A stretch of DNA of 64,000 bases from Candidatus Margulisiibacteriota bacterium (GCA_003242895.1 QKMY01000054.1:29885-93884); one strand, 5' to 3'; positions 9,640-18,577 are shown, numbered from the stretch's first letter. A program made the numbers and translations. Notes: generated by a model not told the origin, from the letters alone.

Positions 9640-10347
9640 CTATTTTTTCGCGGAACACTGGGCTACCGGTTCCTGCCGAACAACCGTTTCCGGCACTGGT
9701 TGTGTTTCGGATACAGTTTTGCACGGAGCCTTACACCCGCTACACCCTGAAGCAGTTATTTTGGTTATCGACAGCTTATTTGTCAGGCCTATTAACATTC
9801 CAAAGGCCAGAAACCCTCCCGGAGGAAGTATCATTATCAAAGCCGGACTATATGACTCTCCAAACAATTTAAGGCCAAGGATCGTCCCGTTCCCAAGTAT
9901 TTCCCGAAAACTTCCCATAACGAGAAGCGCAAGCGTAAACCCGATACCCATTCCAAGTCCGTCAAAAGCCGAAGCTAGAGGAGAATTCTTGGAAGCAAAA
10001 GTTTCTGCCCTTGCCAAAATAATACAATTGACCACAATGAGAGGAATGAATATCCCCAAAGCTTTGTCTATAGAAGGCACATAAGCCTTCAGCAACATCT
10101 GGACAATAGTGACAAACGAAGCGATAACAATAACAAATGCCGGTATCCGGACTTTAGCCGGTATAGATTTTCTGAGTATCGATATGACGAAGTTCGACCC
10201 GATCAGGACAGCGGTCGTGGATATGCCCATCCCAATGCCATTAATTGCGGACGTTGTGACCGCCAGAGTAGGGCACGTCCCGAGGACAAGTTTTGTGGTA
10301 GGGTTTTCGGTTATAATGCCATTTTTAAGTATTTTAAATAAGTTCAT
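9640..10347 (-). CDS. rnfE: Rnf complex subunit E
   Basis: RnfE (235 residues) is the inverted-topology partner of RnfA. It has six membrane helices, the LVLGTCPTLAVTTSAINGIGMG signature (here split: LVLGTCPTLA then NGIGMG), and VVNCIILARAE for the second conserved Cys. The C-terminal tail after about residue 190 is unusual: it is cysteine-containing (CSGCKAPC, then a terminal QCSAKK), as in some anaerobe RnfE proteins. The start overlaps the rnfG stop (ATGA) and has GGAGGTCCGCG upstream. Confidence 0.95.
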   Translation of the reverse strand: MNLFKILKNGIITENPTTKLVLGTCPTLAVTTSAINGIGMGISTTAVLIGSNFVISILRKSIPAKVRIPAFVIVIASFVTIVQMLLKAYVPSIDKALGIFIPLIVVNCIILARAETFASKNSPLASAFDGLGMGIGFTLALLVMGSFREILGNGTILGLKLFGESYSPALIMILPPGGFLAFGMLIGLTNKLSITKITASGCSGCKAPCKTVSETQPVPETVVRQEPVAQCSAKK

Positions 10348-10916
10348 TCAGCGCGGACCTCCTGAGCAATAAGGGACTTAGCAAACGCTGCAGAGTTGTT
10401 CACGGCAAGCGTCACCGCTTTTGAGGTAATCGTGGCTCCGCTGATCGCTTGTATTTCGTTATCGGCAGACGGTTTTATTTTGACGACTGTCAGCACCTTC
10501 TTAATGCTTTTTTTTATGTACTGGTTTATGAAACCCGGTTCTGCTGCTTTCGTGCCGAGACCCGGAGTTTCTTTATTCTCTCCGATCTTGACCCCTGACA
10601 GGCTGCCATCCATTTTTATTCCTACGGTTACATTGATTGCGCCTCCATACCCTTTCGGAGTTGATGAAAAAACATAGCCGATCGTTTTGTCAGAGGCCAC
10701 ACCCCGATAGGCTGCTTTAATTTCGGAAGAAGTAGAAACAGGCAGAGATTCAAAGCGTTCGGCTGCCGGAAGGACTTCTTTTCGTTGCTGCTGAGCGCTT
10801 TCAATGACCCGCTGTTTGATAACATCTGCCGTCAAGGAATTAACAACGGCCAGACAAAATCCAAAAAAGACACAAATAAATAGAAGCGAAAGTGTTGGTT
10901 TGAGCATGTCACGCAT
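10344..10916 (-). CDS. rnfG: Rnf complex subunit G, FMN-binding
   Basis: RnfG (190 residues from the chosen start) has one N-terminal membrane helix and an FMN-binding domain on the outer face. The covalent flavin site is SGATITS at 159-165; the Thr at 164 is the position flavinylated by ApbE in the family. I start at the ATG at 10916, inside the end of rnfD, with GGAGG upstream. The longest frame begins at a GTG directly next to that ribosome site, which cannot work well. The ApbE gene at 16724 is the likely modifying enzyme. Confidence 0.93.
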   Translation of the reverse strand: MRDMLKPTLSLLFICVFFGFCLAVVNSLTADVIKQRVIESAQQQRKEVLPAAERFESLPVSTSSEIKAAYRGVASDKTIGYVFSSTPKGYGGAINVTVGIKMDGSLSGVKIGENKETPGLGTKAAEPGFINQYIKKSIKKVLTVVKIKPSADNEIQAISGATITSKAVTLAVNNSAAFAKSLIAQEVRAE

Positions 10917-11907
10917 TGGCTTTTTCACCTCCGGATTTCTTTGCTATCCCGAATTTTTTGGGGATAGTATACGCGTCGATCAATGGAACCGTCAGATTCA
11001 TTAGCAGAATAGAGTACGACACCCCTTCCGGGTATCCCCCATATAATCGAATAACCGCAGTTAACAACCCGCAGCCTGTTCCCATAATAAGTTTACCCCT
11101 GGAAGTAATCGGGGAGGTAGTGTAATCAGTCGCCATAAAAAAAGCCCCCAGCATTAATCCACCGGCAAAAATATGATAAACAAAATTACCGGTAAACAGG
11201 GTAGTCCCACCAAGCGTCCAGGTCAGCAACGCGGTTGTTCCGATAAAAGATAAAGGGATCTCAAGGGTTATGATCCTCCGGTATACCAAATAGGCCGCGC
11301 CGATTAACAGTGCCAGGACAGAAGTTTCGCCAATACATCCACCGACATTCCCGATGAACAAATCCATGAGGTGCGGTAGAGATCCGGCGGCTTCTGTTCC
11401 GGTTTTTATAAGGGCCAGCGGAGTCGCAGACGCCATCGCGTCAGGCGTAGCAGAGGCAACCGCATCAAGTCCCGGGTTTACCCAGGTTGTCATCGCCACA
11501 GGCCAGGACGCCATGAGAAAAGCTCTCGCAGCAAGCGCCGGGTTAACGAAATTATGACCTAAACCTCCAAACATATGTTTCACTATAACGATCGCAAATA
11601 GACCGCCCAGAGCGGCAATCCACAGGGGAATGCCGGGTGGCAGATTAAACGCCAGTAATATCCCGGTGACAACTGCACTATAATCACTTATGGTAATAGC
11701 TTTCTTCATGAACTTGTTAGCCGCCATTTCAGCAATAACGCAGGCAAGCACCGTAACGAGGATCACCAAAAAGGCTCTTAGCCCGAAAAAATAGATAGAA
11801 GCAGCAAGTGCCGGCATCAGAGCAATAATGACATCTCTCATAATACTGGAAGTAGAAACCTTGCTTCTCAAATGAGGAGAAGAACCTGCGATTAAATTAA
11901 GCTCCAT
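10909..11907 (-). CDS. rnfD: Rnf complex subunit D, FMN-binding membrane protein
   Basis: RnfD (332 residues) is the multi-helix membrane subunit carrying a covalent FMN and riboflavin. Family stretches seen include FNLPPGIPLW, KHMFGGLGHNFVNPAL and ATDYTTSPIT. The probable FMN threonine is Thr162 in ASATPLA. A near copy, ASATP with Thr154, lies eight residues before it, so the attachment loop is locally duplicated. GGGGATCGAC precedes the ATG. Its 3' end overlaps rnfG. Confidence 0.95.
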   Translation of the reverse strand: MELNLIAGSSPHLRSKVSTSSIMRDVIIALMPALAASIYFFGLRAFLVILVTVLACVIAEMAANKFMKKAITISDYSAVVTGILLAFNLPPGIPLWIAALGGLFAIVIVKHMFGGLGHNFVNPALAARAFLMASWPVAMTTWVNPGLDAVASATPDAMASATPLALIKTGTEAAGSLPHLMDLFIGNVGGCIGETSVLALLIGAAYLVYRRIITLEIPLSFIGTTALLTWTLGGTTLFTGNFVYHIFAGGLMLGAFFMATDYTTSPITSRGKLIMGTGCGLLTAVIRLYGGYPEGVSYSILLMNLTVPLIDAYTIPKKFGIAKKSGGEKANA

Positions 11908-11919
11908 TGTCGATCCCCT

Positions 11920-13236
11920 TTATTTCTTTTTCGCCAGTTTCTGAAGTTCGGCTTTGACATAGCGAATTGATTGTACCAGGTGCCTTTTTGCCGGGCAGAC
12001 GTAGGAACAGCTTCCGCATTCTATACAATCAGCCGGGCTGTATTTAACAGTATCCTCTATCAAGCCCTTTGTCATGTTAGCGTTAATGTATAAGGGCAAT
12101 AATCCCATCGGGCAGACGGTTGCGCATTTGCCGCACCGGATACATGCGCTCTCCTTCAGGAGCTCAGCATCTATCCGATTAAAGGCCAGGAGCGCGTTCG
12201 TATGCTTAACGACCATGTTATCAAGCGAAAACTGAGCTATTCCCATCATCGGGCCACCCATAATAATCTTTAACGGTTCCTGCGCAAAACCGCCGCAAAA
12301 TTCGAATACGTCTTTTAATGGCGTACCGATAAGTACTTCTACGTTTTTAGGTTCTTTGACTGCCGATCCGGCGATAGTTACACGTTTTTTAATCAGCGGC
12401 ATACCGGTCTTAATAAATCCGGCAATGAACGAAGCCGTATTAATATTCTGAACAAGAACTCCTACATCGGCAGGAAGTTTTCCGCCCGGGACTTCTCTTC
12501 CGGAAACAGTATATATCATCTGCTTCTCTGCTCCCTGAGGGTAAACCGTTCTTAAGGACGCGACTTTGATATCCGGATCATCCCTGAGGAGCCGGGTTAA
12601 GAGTTTTATGGCTTCAGGCTTGTTCGATTCAATTGCTATAAAGGCTTTTTTTATTCCGGCAATATCCATGATAATTCTGGTGCCGTCAATAATGCCCTGC
12701 GGATTCTCCATCATCTCCCGGTAATCGGAGGTTATGTACGGTTCGCATTCCGCCCCGTTTATTATTAGCACTGCAAGTGTTTTGCCAGGTGGCGGTGATA
12801 GTTTAACTGAAGTTGGGAACCCTGCGCCGCCAAGACCAACAATACCTGATTCACGGATCGCGCTGATCAATTCTTTTGTTGGAATATTCCCCGGAGGCAT
12901 GATTCCTTCATACACTTCCTGCAAACCATCGGGTTCGATTTCAACCGAAGGAACTTCGAACCCACCGGGATAAAGGACCGGCTTCACGTTAAGCACTACC
13001 CCGGATACGCTTGAATGCACCGGAGCTGAGATAAAGGACTCGCTATCCCCGATCTTCTGGCCTACCTTTACTTTGTCCCCTTTTTTTACCAGGACAGCAC
13101 AAGGCGCTCCAATATGCTGAAGCATTGGAATGACAACTTTTTTTGGTATCGGCATCGTCACCGTCGACATCTCGGAGGTATGTTTGTGATGCGGCAATTT
13201 TATACCGCCTTTAAAGGTTTTTAATATTTGTTTCAT
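11920..13236 (-). CDS. rnfC: Rnf complex subunit C, NADH-binding
   Basis: RnfC (438 residues) is the cytoplasmic NAD+/NADH- and FMN-binding subunit. The N-terminus has the FKGGIKLPHHK motif (residues 8-18), then a biotinyl-like domain (about 40-85) and a nucleotide-binding region with GGAGFPTSVKL. Two [4Fe-4S] motifs lie near the C-terminus: CIRCGKCATVCPMG and CIECGSCSYVCPAK. It is first in the operon. No good ribosome site is directly ahead; a five-codon GTG frame with its own AAAGGAC site ends in a TGA overlapping this ATG, so coupling is possible. Confidence 0.96.
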   Translation of the reverse strand: MKQILKTFKGGIKLPHHKHTSEMSTVTMPIPKKVVIPMLQHIGAPCAVLVKKGDKVKVGQKIGDSESFISAPVHSSVSGVVLNVKPVLYPGGFEVPSVEIEPDGLQEVYEGIMPPGNIPTKELISAIRESGIVGLGGAGFPTSVKLSPPPGKTLAVLIINGAECEPYITSDYREMMENPQGIIDGTRIIMDIAGIKKAFIAIESNKPEAIKLLTRLLRDDPDIKVASLRTVYPQGAEKQMIYTVSGREVPGGKLPADVGVLVQNINTASFIAGFIKTGMPLIKKRVTIAGSAVKEPKNVEVLIGTPLKDVFEFCGGFAQEPLKIIMGGPMMGIAQFSLDNMVVKHTNALLAFNRIDAELLKESACIRCGKCATVCPMGLLPLYINANMTKGLIEDTVKYSPADCIECGSCSYVCPAKRHLVQSIRYVKAELQKLAKKK

Positions 13237-13247
13237 TTTGAAAATTT

Positions 13248-13324
13248 CACTTTTGTCCTTTTTTTGAATTCTAACCGAATGAGAAAAACAAAATTATTAT
13301 AACATAAGAATATAAGCATCCCAA
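13248..13324 (-). promoter_or_regulatory. Promoter of the rnf-V-ATPase operon
   Basis: On the minus strand a -35 TTGGGA (13319-13324) and a -10 TATAAT (13296-13301) are separated by exactly 17 bases. The predicted start point is about 50 bases ahead of the rnfC ATG. This is the only strong housekeeping-type promoter seen before the 13-gene run. A five-codon reading frame with its own ribosome site lies in the leader, with its GTG at 13248-13250. Confidence 0.6.
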
Positions 13325-13400
13325 ATAAAAACATATTTTATTCATTAAATAGCTAAAAAAGCGTATTTTGAGGTTAGTTAGTTCGGCAATAGCACGAATC

Positions 13401-14420
13401 TCATTCCAGCGTGGTTTGCCCGTTTTGTAGATTTATTAAGTCCCTATGCAGTTGCGCATATTCTTCTGCCAAACATTCACAATTAGATAATACATTCAGC
13501 AAGGGATCACTTTGTGATTCTTTGATATATTTTATTTCAATATTATTGCAAAAAGATATATTCAGCGGGTTAAATGATAACTCTTTATTGATTTCCTGGC
13601 GATTAAATACCGCATATGAAGTTGCTATCCCAGTGAGATCAATGCTTTTCTCATTTTTTAAAAGATTATACAAATTTTTCCAGTGCTCACCTTCTAATGT
13701 ACCTTTATTAGGCTTCATCAAAGTATTAATCCAGCCTACGTATATTTTAGATTTCAGCTGGGAAAGAGATCTAACCGGATAATGTGCGATTCTTAATGCT
13801 CTTATATCTACCCGTTTATTTTGTTTTTCAGACAACAAGCCTTTATCGAGTGTAATATCATGATTGCCCATGGCGACAGTCAGAGGATATTTTTCGATAA
13901 TGGTTTTTGTTATAACTACCTTAGAATAATCCTCTAAACTGTCTGAACGGATATGATTGATTCTTTTAGGGATGAATGGCTCATCCTTCTTATCATAAAC
14001 AGTAGGGATATATGTCTGCCATTTTATGTAATATATTTTATCTAATTCTAACAATTGGAATATTTCTTTGGGATTAAGTTCAGGATCAATTGTTGTGATA
14101 TACTCATCAGCATCCAATGGAAAAATAATATCAGGAGATAACCGCTTCACCGATTCATTCAATAAGAAGGTCATCTTTTCACTCTGATTATGGGAAATTG
14201 TTTTATCTTCCATAATAATTATTGGTAAGCCTTCGGCGAGCAGCCGGTTTAAGATCCATAAAGTGCTGTCAGAACTGTTATTATCCATTATTATCATGGA
14301 ATCTACTACATTTAAGTTATATCTGACAAAAGATTCAATATTATCAGCTTCATTTTTTACAACTGAAATTGAACATGATTTTGGAGTTGCGGTTTCTACT
14401 TTACTGTTCTGTTTTTGCAT
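13401..14420 (-). CDS. Family 2-type glycosyltransferase
   Basis: This 339-residue protein has a GT-A fold glycosyltransferase domain in its first 200 residues. It opens with SISVVKNEADNIESFVRYN, then the nucleotide-sugar region IIMDNNSSDST and the metal-binding acidic motif PLDADEYI. This is the Glyco_tranf_2_4 type, often found in surface polysaccharide loci. No sugar donor can be predicted. The C-terminal 130 residues lack recognisable motifs. It stands alone, downstream of no obvious operon, and a relic pectate-lyase-like gene lies beside its start. Confidence 0.82.
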   Translation of the reverse strand: MQKQNSKVETATPKSCSISVVKNEADNIESFVRYNLNVVDSMIIMDNNSSDSTLWILNRLLAEGLPIIIMEDKTISHNQSEKMTFLLNESVKRLSPDIIFPLDADEYITTIDPELNPKEIFQLLELDKIYYIKWQTYIPTVYDKKDEPFIPKRINHIRSDSLEDYSKVVITKTIIEKYPLTVAMGNHDITLDKGLLSEKQNKRVDIRALRIAHYPVRSLSQLKSKIYVGWINTLMKPNKGTLEGEHWKNLYNLLKNEKSIDLTGIATSYAVFNRQEINKELSFNPLNISFCNNIEIKYIKESQSDPLLNVLSNCECLAEEYAQLHRDLINLQNGQTTLE

Positions 14421-14464
14421 TACTTTTTAACTTTCTATTATTTGCCGTTAAGAGATACTAATGA

Positions 14465-14947
14465 CCAACCTCAAAATCAGTAGTTGAGTTTGCTGATCAA
14501 TTCCATACTACCTATAGTATAGCAAAAAAAGAAAGGCTACTAGTGGCAGTCAGCCACCCCTTGGTTATGGCTTCAAATCCTTCTTTTATGCCTGAGCCTA
14601 CAATAAGAATCACCTCGCAGGACGCCACAACCGCAGCAAGCTTAGTGACACAAAATGCAGGCTGCCTAACCGGAGGGCGGGACAATATAGATAATGGATT
14701 TATTAATGAATTTAAAAACTTTTATGTAACATTTCCTAATTCAACTTATCCATCAGCAGGAGATTATCCGACATATTCAACAGGGAACATAATAACAGAT
14801 GATGATTATAATGGTATTGAAAATACTTGGCAGTCGACACACGGTTGCCCTTCTGGTGTGACAGGCGCTTTAAAACAAGAAGTAGGTCAGTATTATTGGA
14901 TTGAGCGATATATCAACAGTTTGATAGATATGCCTTATGGAGATTAA
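14465..14947 (+). pseudogene. C-terminal relic of a pectate-lyase-like secreted protein
   Basis: An open frame runs from the stop at 14462-14464 to a TAA at 14945-14947 with only a GTG at 14543 as a possible start. The peptide lacks a signal sequence and a beta-helix, but its parts match the C-terminal end of pectate-lyase-type proteins in order: SQDATTAASLVTQNAGC with GGRDNID, then INEF, then an Asp-rich calcium-loop-like DDDYNGIENTWQSTHG, then YYWIERYINSL. In that family the equivalent parts are a degenerate repeat, RDAVD, RIVNEV, DxDxDGMPDxWExxxG and a final YLNSL. I therefore read it as the surviving tail of a broken gene; the upstream catalytic part is gone. Confidence 0.6.
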
Positions 14948-14961
14948 ACGAAGGAATAAAG

Positions 14962-14988
14962 TGCGCCCCAGTTAAAACCAGGGGCGCA
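14962..14988. terminator. GC-rich hairpin between convergent genes
   Basis: TGCGCCCC (14962-14969) pairs with GGGGCGCA (14981-14988) around an 11-base loop. It lies 15 bases after the relic gene and 20 bases after the end of the convergent lipoprotein gene. There is no real T-run on either side, so it may be a weak bidirectional terminator or a small palindromic repeat. Confidence 0.45.
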
Positions 14989-15007
14989 TTGTGCTCTCTA
15001 TTATTTC

Positions 15008-16414
15008 CTAGCTAGGGTCAATATACCATACTTCAGAATGGTAATTATTCCCCATATTGTCGATATCACTCCAAAAAGCATATAAACGGTCATGAAATTT
15101 TGTAAACACTGAATAACTCAACAAAACATTGTAGTTATCGCCGTTAATAACTAGGCTAGACCAATTCTTGCCGTCAGTAGATTGTAATACTTTCATTCCC
15201 ACCACACCTTTTTCCGCAAAACGCTCAAAAAAGCAAAGCTTATCGTCGTATACCGTTAAAAGTTCGCCCCTCATGTCAGTTTTTAATATTTGCCAAGTAT
15301 GGGCATCAGTCGAATATAATAATTTGCCATTTGTTAATATAAATAATTTGTCTTTATAAACAGCTGCTTGGTTAGGTAGAACATTGCCTTTCTCTAAATT
15401 TTGAAGAGCAGAGATTGAGAATGAGTTCCAGTCCTTACCGTTTTCAGATTCCCATACAGTATCATTTTCTATGGTCATGAGCTTATTATTAAAAACCAAT
15501 GGATTGAATGGAGCAACCGCTTGATTTGTCATTTTATCCCATTTAATAGCATCAGAACTATTATGAACACCATTCGGACCTAGCAACCAGATCTTATTTT
15601 GAAATACTACTGCTCCATTATTATTTATTACATAATTACCAGTTGGTACTAAAACTTGCGTCCAATTGTTCCCATTTTCATCGCTATACCAAATATCGTT
15701 AACCAAATCACCAGATGTTGGCCCTTTGTTTCCGCCTATGATATATAACCTATCTTTAAACTCTATTGCGGAAAATCCCCATCGCCTTGGAAATGGCGTC
15801 GGTATAACCTGATGCCAAATGAATTTATCAGTTTCCACTCCATCCGGAGTAAAAACCTTCACCAACTTCAAATGCAGCTTTCCGCTATAGGCCTGGTTAC
15901 CGGCATTAGTCCAGTCACCTGACACATTCATGTCCACCGTAGTTGACAGCGAACTTGCCGCAAATGGCGCTGTCCAGGTTTGCAGCACTACTGTGTTTTT
16001 ATTGAGTTCAATTGTGCCGTTGGAACAATCTACCTTAACCGGCAGGATACTCGTCGGGTTATCCTGTCCGACAAGCCCATCCTCGTCCAGATACCCCCGC
16101 AATTCAATGCGGATTAATCCAGGAGTGGTTGTATCCTGGCAATCTACCAAAAAGCTTAAGAGTTCTGACTTGCCTTCAGCTAGCGTAATTGAATCGGGAC
16201 CGGTTACACACTGGGGTTTGATAGTGCCGGCCCTTACCATAGAGGTTGATATATTGACTGTTCTCTCTGAAATAACCGTCTCTTGATCTTGATTCACACC
16301 ACCAGTCGTGTTTTTCGCACTATCATCCGTAAGGTCCTTCGTTATTTGCCCACACCCAATAAGCCCAATACTCAACACTGCTGCCACTATGATGAGACAA
16401 ACCTTGTATCGCAT
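15008..16414 (-). CDS. Lipoprotein with kelch-like beta-propeller repeats
   Basis: The protein (468 residues from the chosen start) begins MRYKVCLIIVAAVLSIGLIG followed by Cys, a clear lipoprotein signal with lipobox IGLIGC. The first 200 residues are a beta-rich domain of unknown type. From about residue 205 onward kelch/galactose-oxidase-like blades can be seen: RWGFSAIEFKDRLYIIGGN, then repeated pairs of a hydrophobic strand and a W/Y-containing strand such as IWYSDENGNNWTQV. I chose the ATG at 16414 because GGGGGGGAG precedes it; the longer frame begins 14 codons earlier without a ribosome site. It is probably a surface-anchored binding protein; its ligand is unknown. Confidence 0.75.
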   Translation of the reverse strand: MRYKVCLIIVAAVLSIGLIGCGQITKDLTDDSAKNTTGGVNQDQETVISERTVNISTSMVRAGTIKPQCVTGPDSITLAEGKSELLSFLVDCQDTTTPGLIRIELRGYLDEDGLVGQDNPTSILPVKVDCSNGTIELNKNTVVLQTWTAPFAASSLSTTVDMNVSGDWTNAGNQAYSGKLHLKLVKVFTPDGVETDKFIWHQVIPTPFPRRWGFSAIEFKDRLYIIGGNKGPTSGDLVNDIWYSDENGNNWTQVLVPTGNYVINNNGAVVFQNKIWLLGPNGVHNSSDAIKWDKMTNQAVAPFNPLVFNNKLMTIENDTVWESENGKDWNSFSISALQNLEKGNVLPNQAAVYKDKLFILTNGKLLYSTDAHTWQILKTDMRGELLTVYDDKLCFFERFAEKGVVGMKVLQSTDGKNWSSLVINGDNYNVLLSYSVFTKFHDRLYAFWSDIDNMGNNYHSEVWYIDPS

Positions 16415-16723
16415 ACGACTCCCCCCCTTTTTACCGATTTGGGGTCGTTGTAGCACAAAGCAAGATTTGTTACCAGACTATTTTTATAAACCTTTATATA
16501 ATCATTTTTGGTTATTATTTTTTCTACAAATATTCTCATAACAGTCCAGTCGTTATCGCATTGGTTTTGACTATAATCTACGGTAATTCTCACGAGGAAA
16601 CAATCCGACACCCAAATCGCCGAGGATGTCTGAGGAGCCTACGAAGACACATTATTAACATCTTTAACACCCAGAATAAGACATGATATAATTCCCCCAA
16701 TAATACTTTACGGAACCTTTTCA
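16415..16723. other. Intergenic region between divergent lipoprotein genes
   Basis: About 310 bases separate the start of the kelch-like lipoprotein from apbE. The right part holds the apbE promoter. No convincing coding frame, tRNA or riboswitch is seen; a 74-codon minus-strand frame here covers the lipoprotein start and has no ribosome site. Confidence 0.6.
16664..16692 (+). promoter_or_regulatory. Promoter of apbE
   Basis: TTAACA (16664-16669) and a perfect TATAAT (16687-16692) are separated by 17 bases. The predicted start lies about 25 bases ahead of the apbE ATG. This matches the housekeeping sigma-70-type consensus at 11 of 12 positions. Confidence 0.6.
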
Positions 16724-17773
16724 ATGAACAAACTTATCTCTCTATTTCTATTATTATTATTATCCACCGCACTGCTAGTCTCCTGCGCCTCTAATTTCGA
16801 CAGGCCTTACGACTCGGCTGATCTTGCAATGGGTACGGTCATCACACAAAAAATATACGGTAAAAACGCAAAACAGGTCGCCCGGGAAGCAATAACCAGG
16901 GTGAAACAATTAGAAAGCCTGATGACGGTATATACTCCCGGCGGCGAGATTCATAAACTTAATACCCTGGCAGGGCAAGCCAAAGTAAAACTTAGCCCAG
17001 AATCCATGTATGTGCTGAAAAAATCGCTGGAATACGCGACATTAAGTAACGGAGCCTTCAATGTCATGGTCGGTCCGTTATCAAAAAGATGGCGCGTTAC
17101 CTCAGAAAACCCTTCAGTCCCAACACCAGCAGAAATAAAAAAGCTTTTAACGCTGATTGATTACAAAGGTCTGAAGCTCTACGAAAAAGAGTCTTCAGCC
17201 AAGCTTGCGATGAAAGGGCAAATAGTCGATCTCGGAGGCATCGCGAAAGGGTTCGCAGGGGATGAAGTTATAAAAATATATAAAGAAAAAGGCATAAAAT
17301 CAGCATTTATAAATGTCGGCGGCAATATTGTCGCGTTAGGGTATAAACCGGACGGGACTTCGTGGAATATCGGGATTCAACACCCCAGGGAAAAAAACGG
17401 GACCTATATCGGTACAGTTAGGCTCGCCAACAAAGCTATTGCCACATCCGGCGATTATGAGCGGTTTTTTATGAAAGGCAATAAACGGTACCACCACATT
17501 TTTGATCCCAAGACCGGATATCCTTCGGAATCAGACCTCATGAGCGTTACGATCATTGCAGATCAAGCTATCGATGCCGATGCATTATCCACTGCAACCT
17601 TCGTTCTGGGATTAAAAAAAGGCCTGCGCCTGATAGATAGCATAAAAGGAATAAACGCAATCTTTATTACCGGAGATAAAAAAATATATATAACCGAAGG
17701 ATTAACCGGGTCTTTCGCACTGAATGCTAATGAGAAAGAATTTGAATTGTTGAATGGGAAAACCACCCAATAA
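16724..17773 (+). CDS. apbE: FAD:protein FMN transferase (ApbE), lipoprotein
   Basis: ApbE (349 residues) moves FMN from FAD onto Thr residues of Rnf and Nqr subunits outside the cytoplasmic membrane. It has a lipoprotein signal with lipobox LLVSC (Cys21), so it is anchored on the periplasmic face. Family motifs are AMGTVI near residue 35, DLGGIAKGFAGDEV from 169, INVGGN at about 196-201, and DADALSTA near the C-terminus, which supplies Mg2+ ligands. RnfG and RnfD, encoded at 10344-11907, carry the matching Thr motifs and are the probable substrates. It has its own promoter. Confidence 0.95.
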   Translation: MNKLISLFLLLLLSTALLVSCASNFDRPYDSADLAMGTVITQKIYGKNAKQVAREAITRVKQLESLMTVYTPGGEIHKLNTLAGQAKVKLSPESMYVLKKSLEYATLSNGAFNVMVGPLSKRWRVTSENPSVPTPAEIKKLLTLIDYKGLKLYEKESSAKLAMKGQIVDLGGIAKGFAGDEVIKIYKEKGIKSAFINVGGNIVALGYKPDGTSWNIGIQHPREKNGTYIGTVRLANKAIATSGDYERFFMKGNKRYHHIFDPKTGYPSESDLMSVTIIADQAIDADALSTATFVLGLKKGLRLIDSIKGINAIFITGDKKIYITEGLTGSFALNANEKEFELLNGKTTQ

Positions 17774-17974
17774 AAATAATTTATTAGACGGCTTTACGAA
17801 AAAGTATAATGTTCATAATTTGATGTATTTTGAGCAATATACGGATTCTTATAATACAATACAGCGAGAAAAAAGAATTAAAATTGCCCTGCTATTTTAT
17901 GGGAGCTCCCTTGAAAAGTCGACTCATCCCATTTATTATAGATAACTAGCAGACAATAAAAAGGTGCATTATTT

Positions 17975-18571
17975 ATGGCAAAAAAGAAGAAAAAATCCAG
18001 GATAAAAACACGCACAAAACCGGCTAAAAGCTACCTCAAACTTTATATTTTTTTGTTTTTATTCGTTGTTATAGCTATCTTTGCACCTTTATATTTATAT
18101 AAAGACAATGACAAAGCCAAAACTGCCAATAAAAGCAGAGTCCATATAAAATCAACGAATATCGCCAAAAACATGGTGAAAGTAAAGTTGTTCTACTATA
18201 ACAGCAAAAAAGCTAAAAACATCGATAAGGAGATGACAGGCAATCCGGCCTCGATCATAGCAGTACAGCGTGAAATTACCCCGTCCAGAACCCCCATTAA
18301 AGATACGATAAACCTCTTACTGGAAGGCCGGCTAACAGCAAAAGAAATAACCGAAGGGTTCAGTACCGAATTCCCTTATCCAGATTTTACGCTGCAAGAT
18401 GCCACACTAAGCAAAGGAATATTAACCCTAACCTTTAATGATCCGAACAACTTCTCAAGCGGAGGTTCGGCACGGATTATGATGTTGCACAACCAGTTCA
18501 TTAAAACCGCGAAGCAATTCCCGCAGGTGAAGGAAGTGCGATTTAAGCCGGATTATTTGTTTCAGCCTTAA
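17975..18571 (+). CDS. GerMN domain protein with N-terminal membrane anchor
   Basis: The protein (198 residues) starts with a very basic stretch (AKKKKKSRIKTRTK), then one membrane helix (about 25-43), then an extracytoplasmic GerMN domain (about 65-195). The domain shows VKLFYYN, the INLLLEGR segment, LTLTFND and a final VKEVRFKPD, all in the expected order. GerMN domains are found in GerM/LpqB-type proteins and in many non-sporulating bacteria, usually linked to the cell wall. AAAGGTG precedes the ATG. It converges with the phosphoesterase gene, with only 6 bases between the stops. Confidence 0.78.
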   Translation: MAKKKKKSRIKTRTKPAKSYLKLYIFLFLFVVIAIFAPLYLYKDNDKAKTANKSRVHIKSTNIAKNMVKVKLFYYNSKKAKNIDKEMTGNPASIIAVQREITPSRTPIKDTINLLLEGRLTAKEITEGFSTEFPYPDFTLQDATLSKGILTLTFNDPNNFSSGGSARIMMLHNQFIKTAKQFPQVKEVRFKPDYLFQP

Positions 18572-18577
18572 CCTGAT

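Noticed and set aside
16387..16611. 74-codon minus-strand frame upstream of the kelch-like lipoprotein
   Set aside because: It overlaps the lipoprotein start and its ribosome site and has no start signal of its own.
17754..17945. 63-codon plus-strand frame after apbE
   Set aside because: It begins inside the end of apbE, has no ribosome site and an ordinary A+T-rich composition; probably chance.
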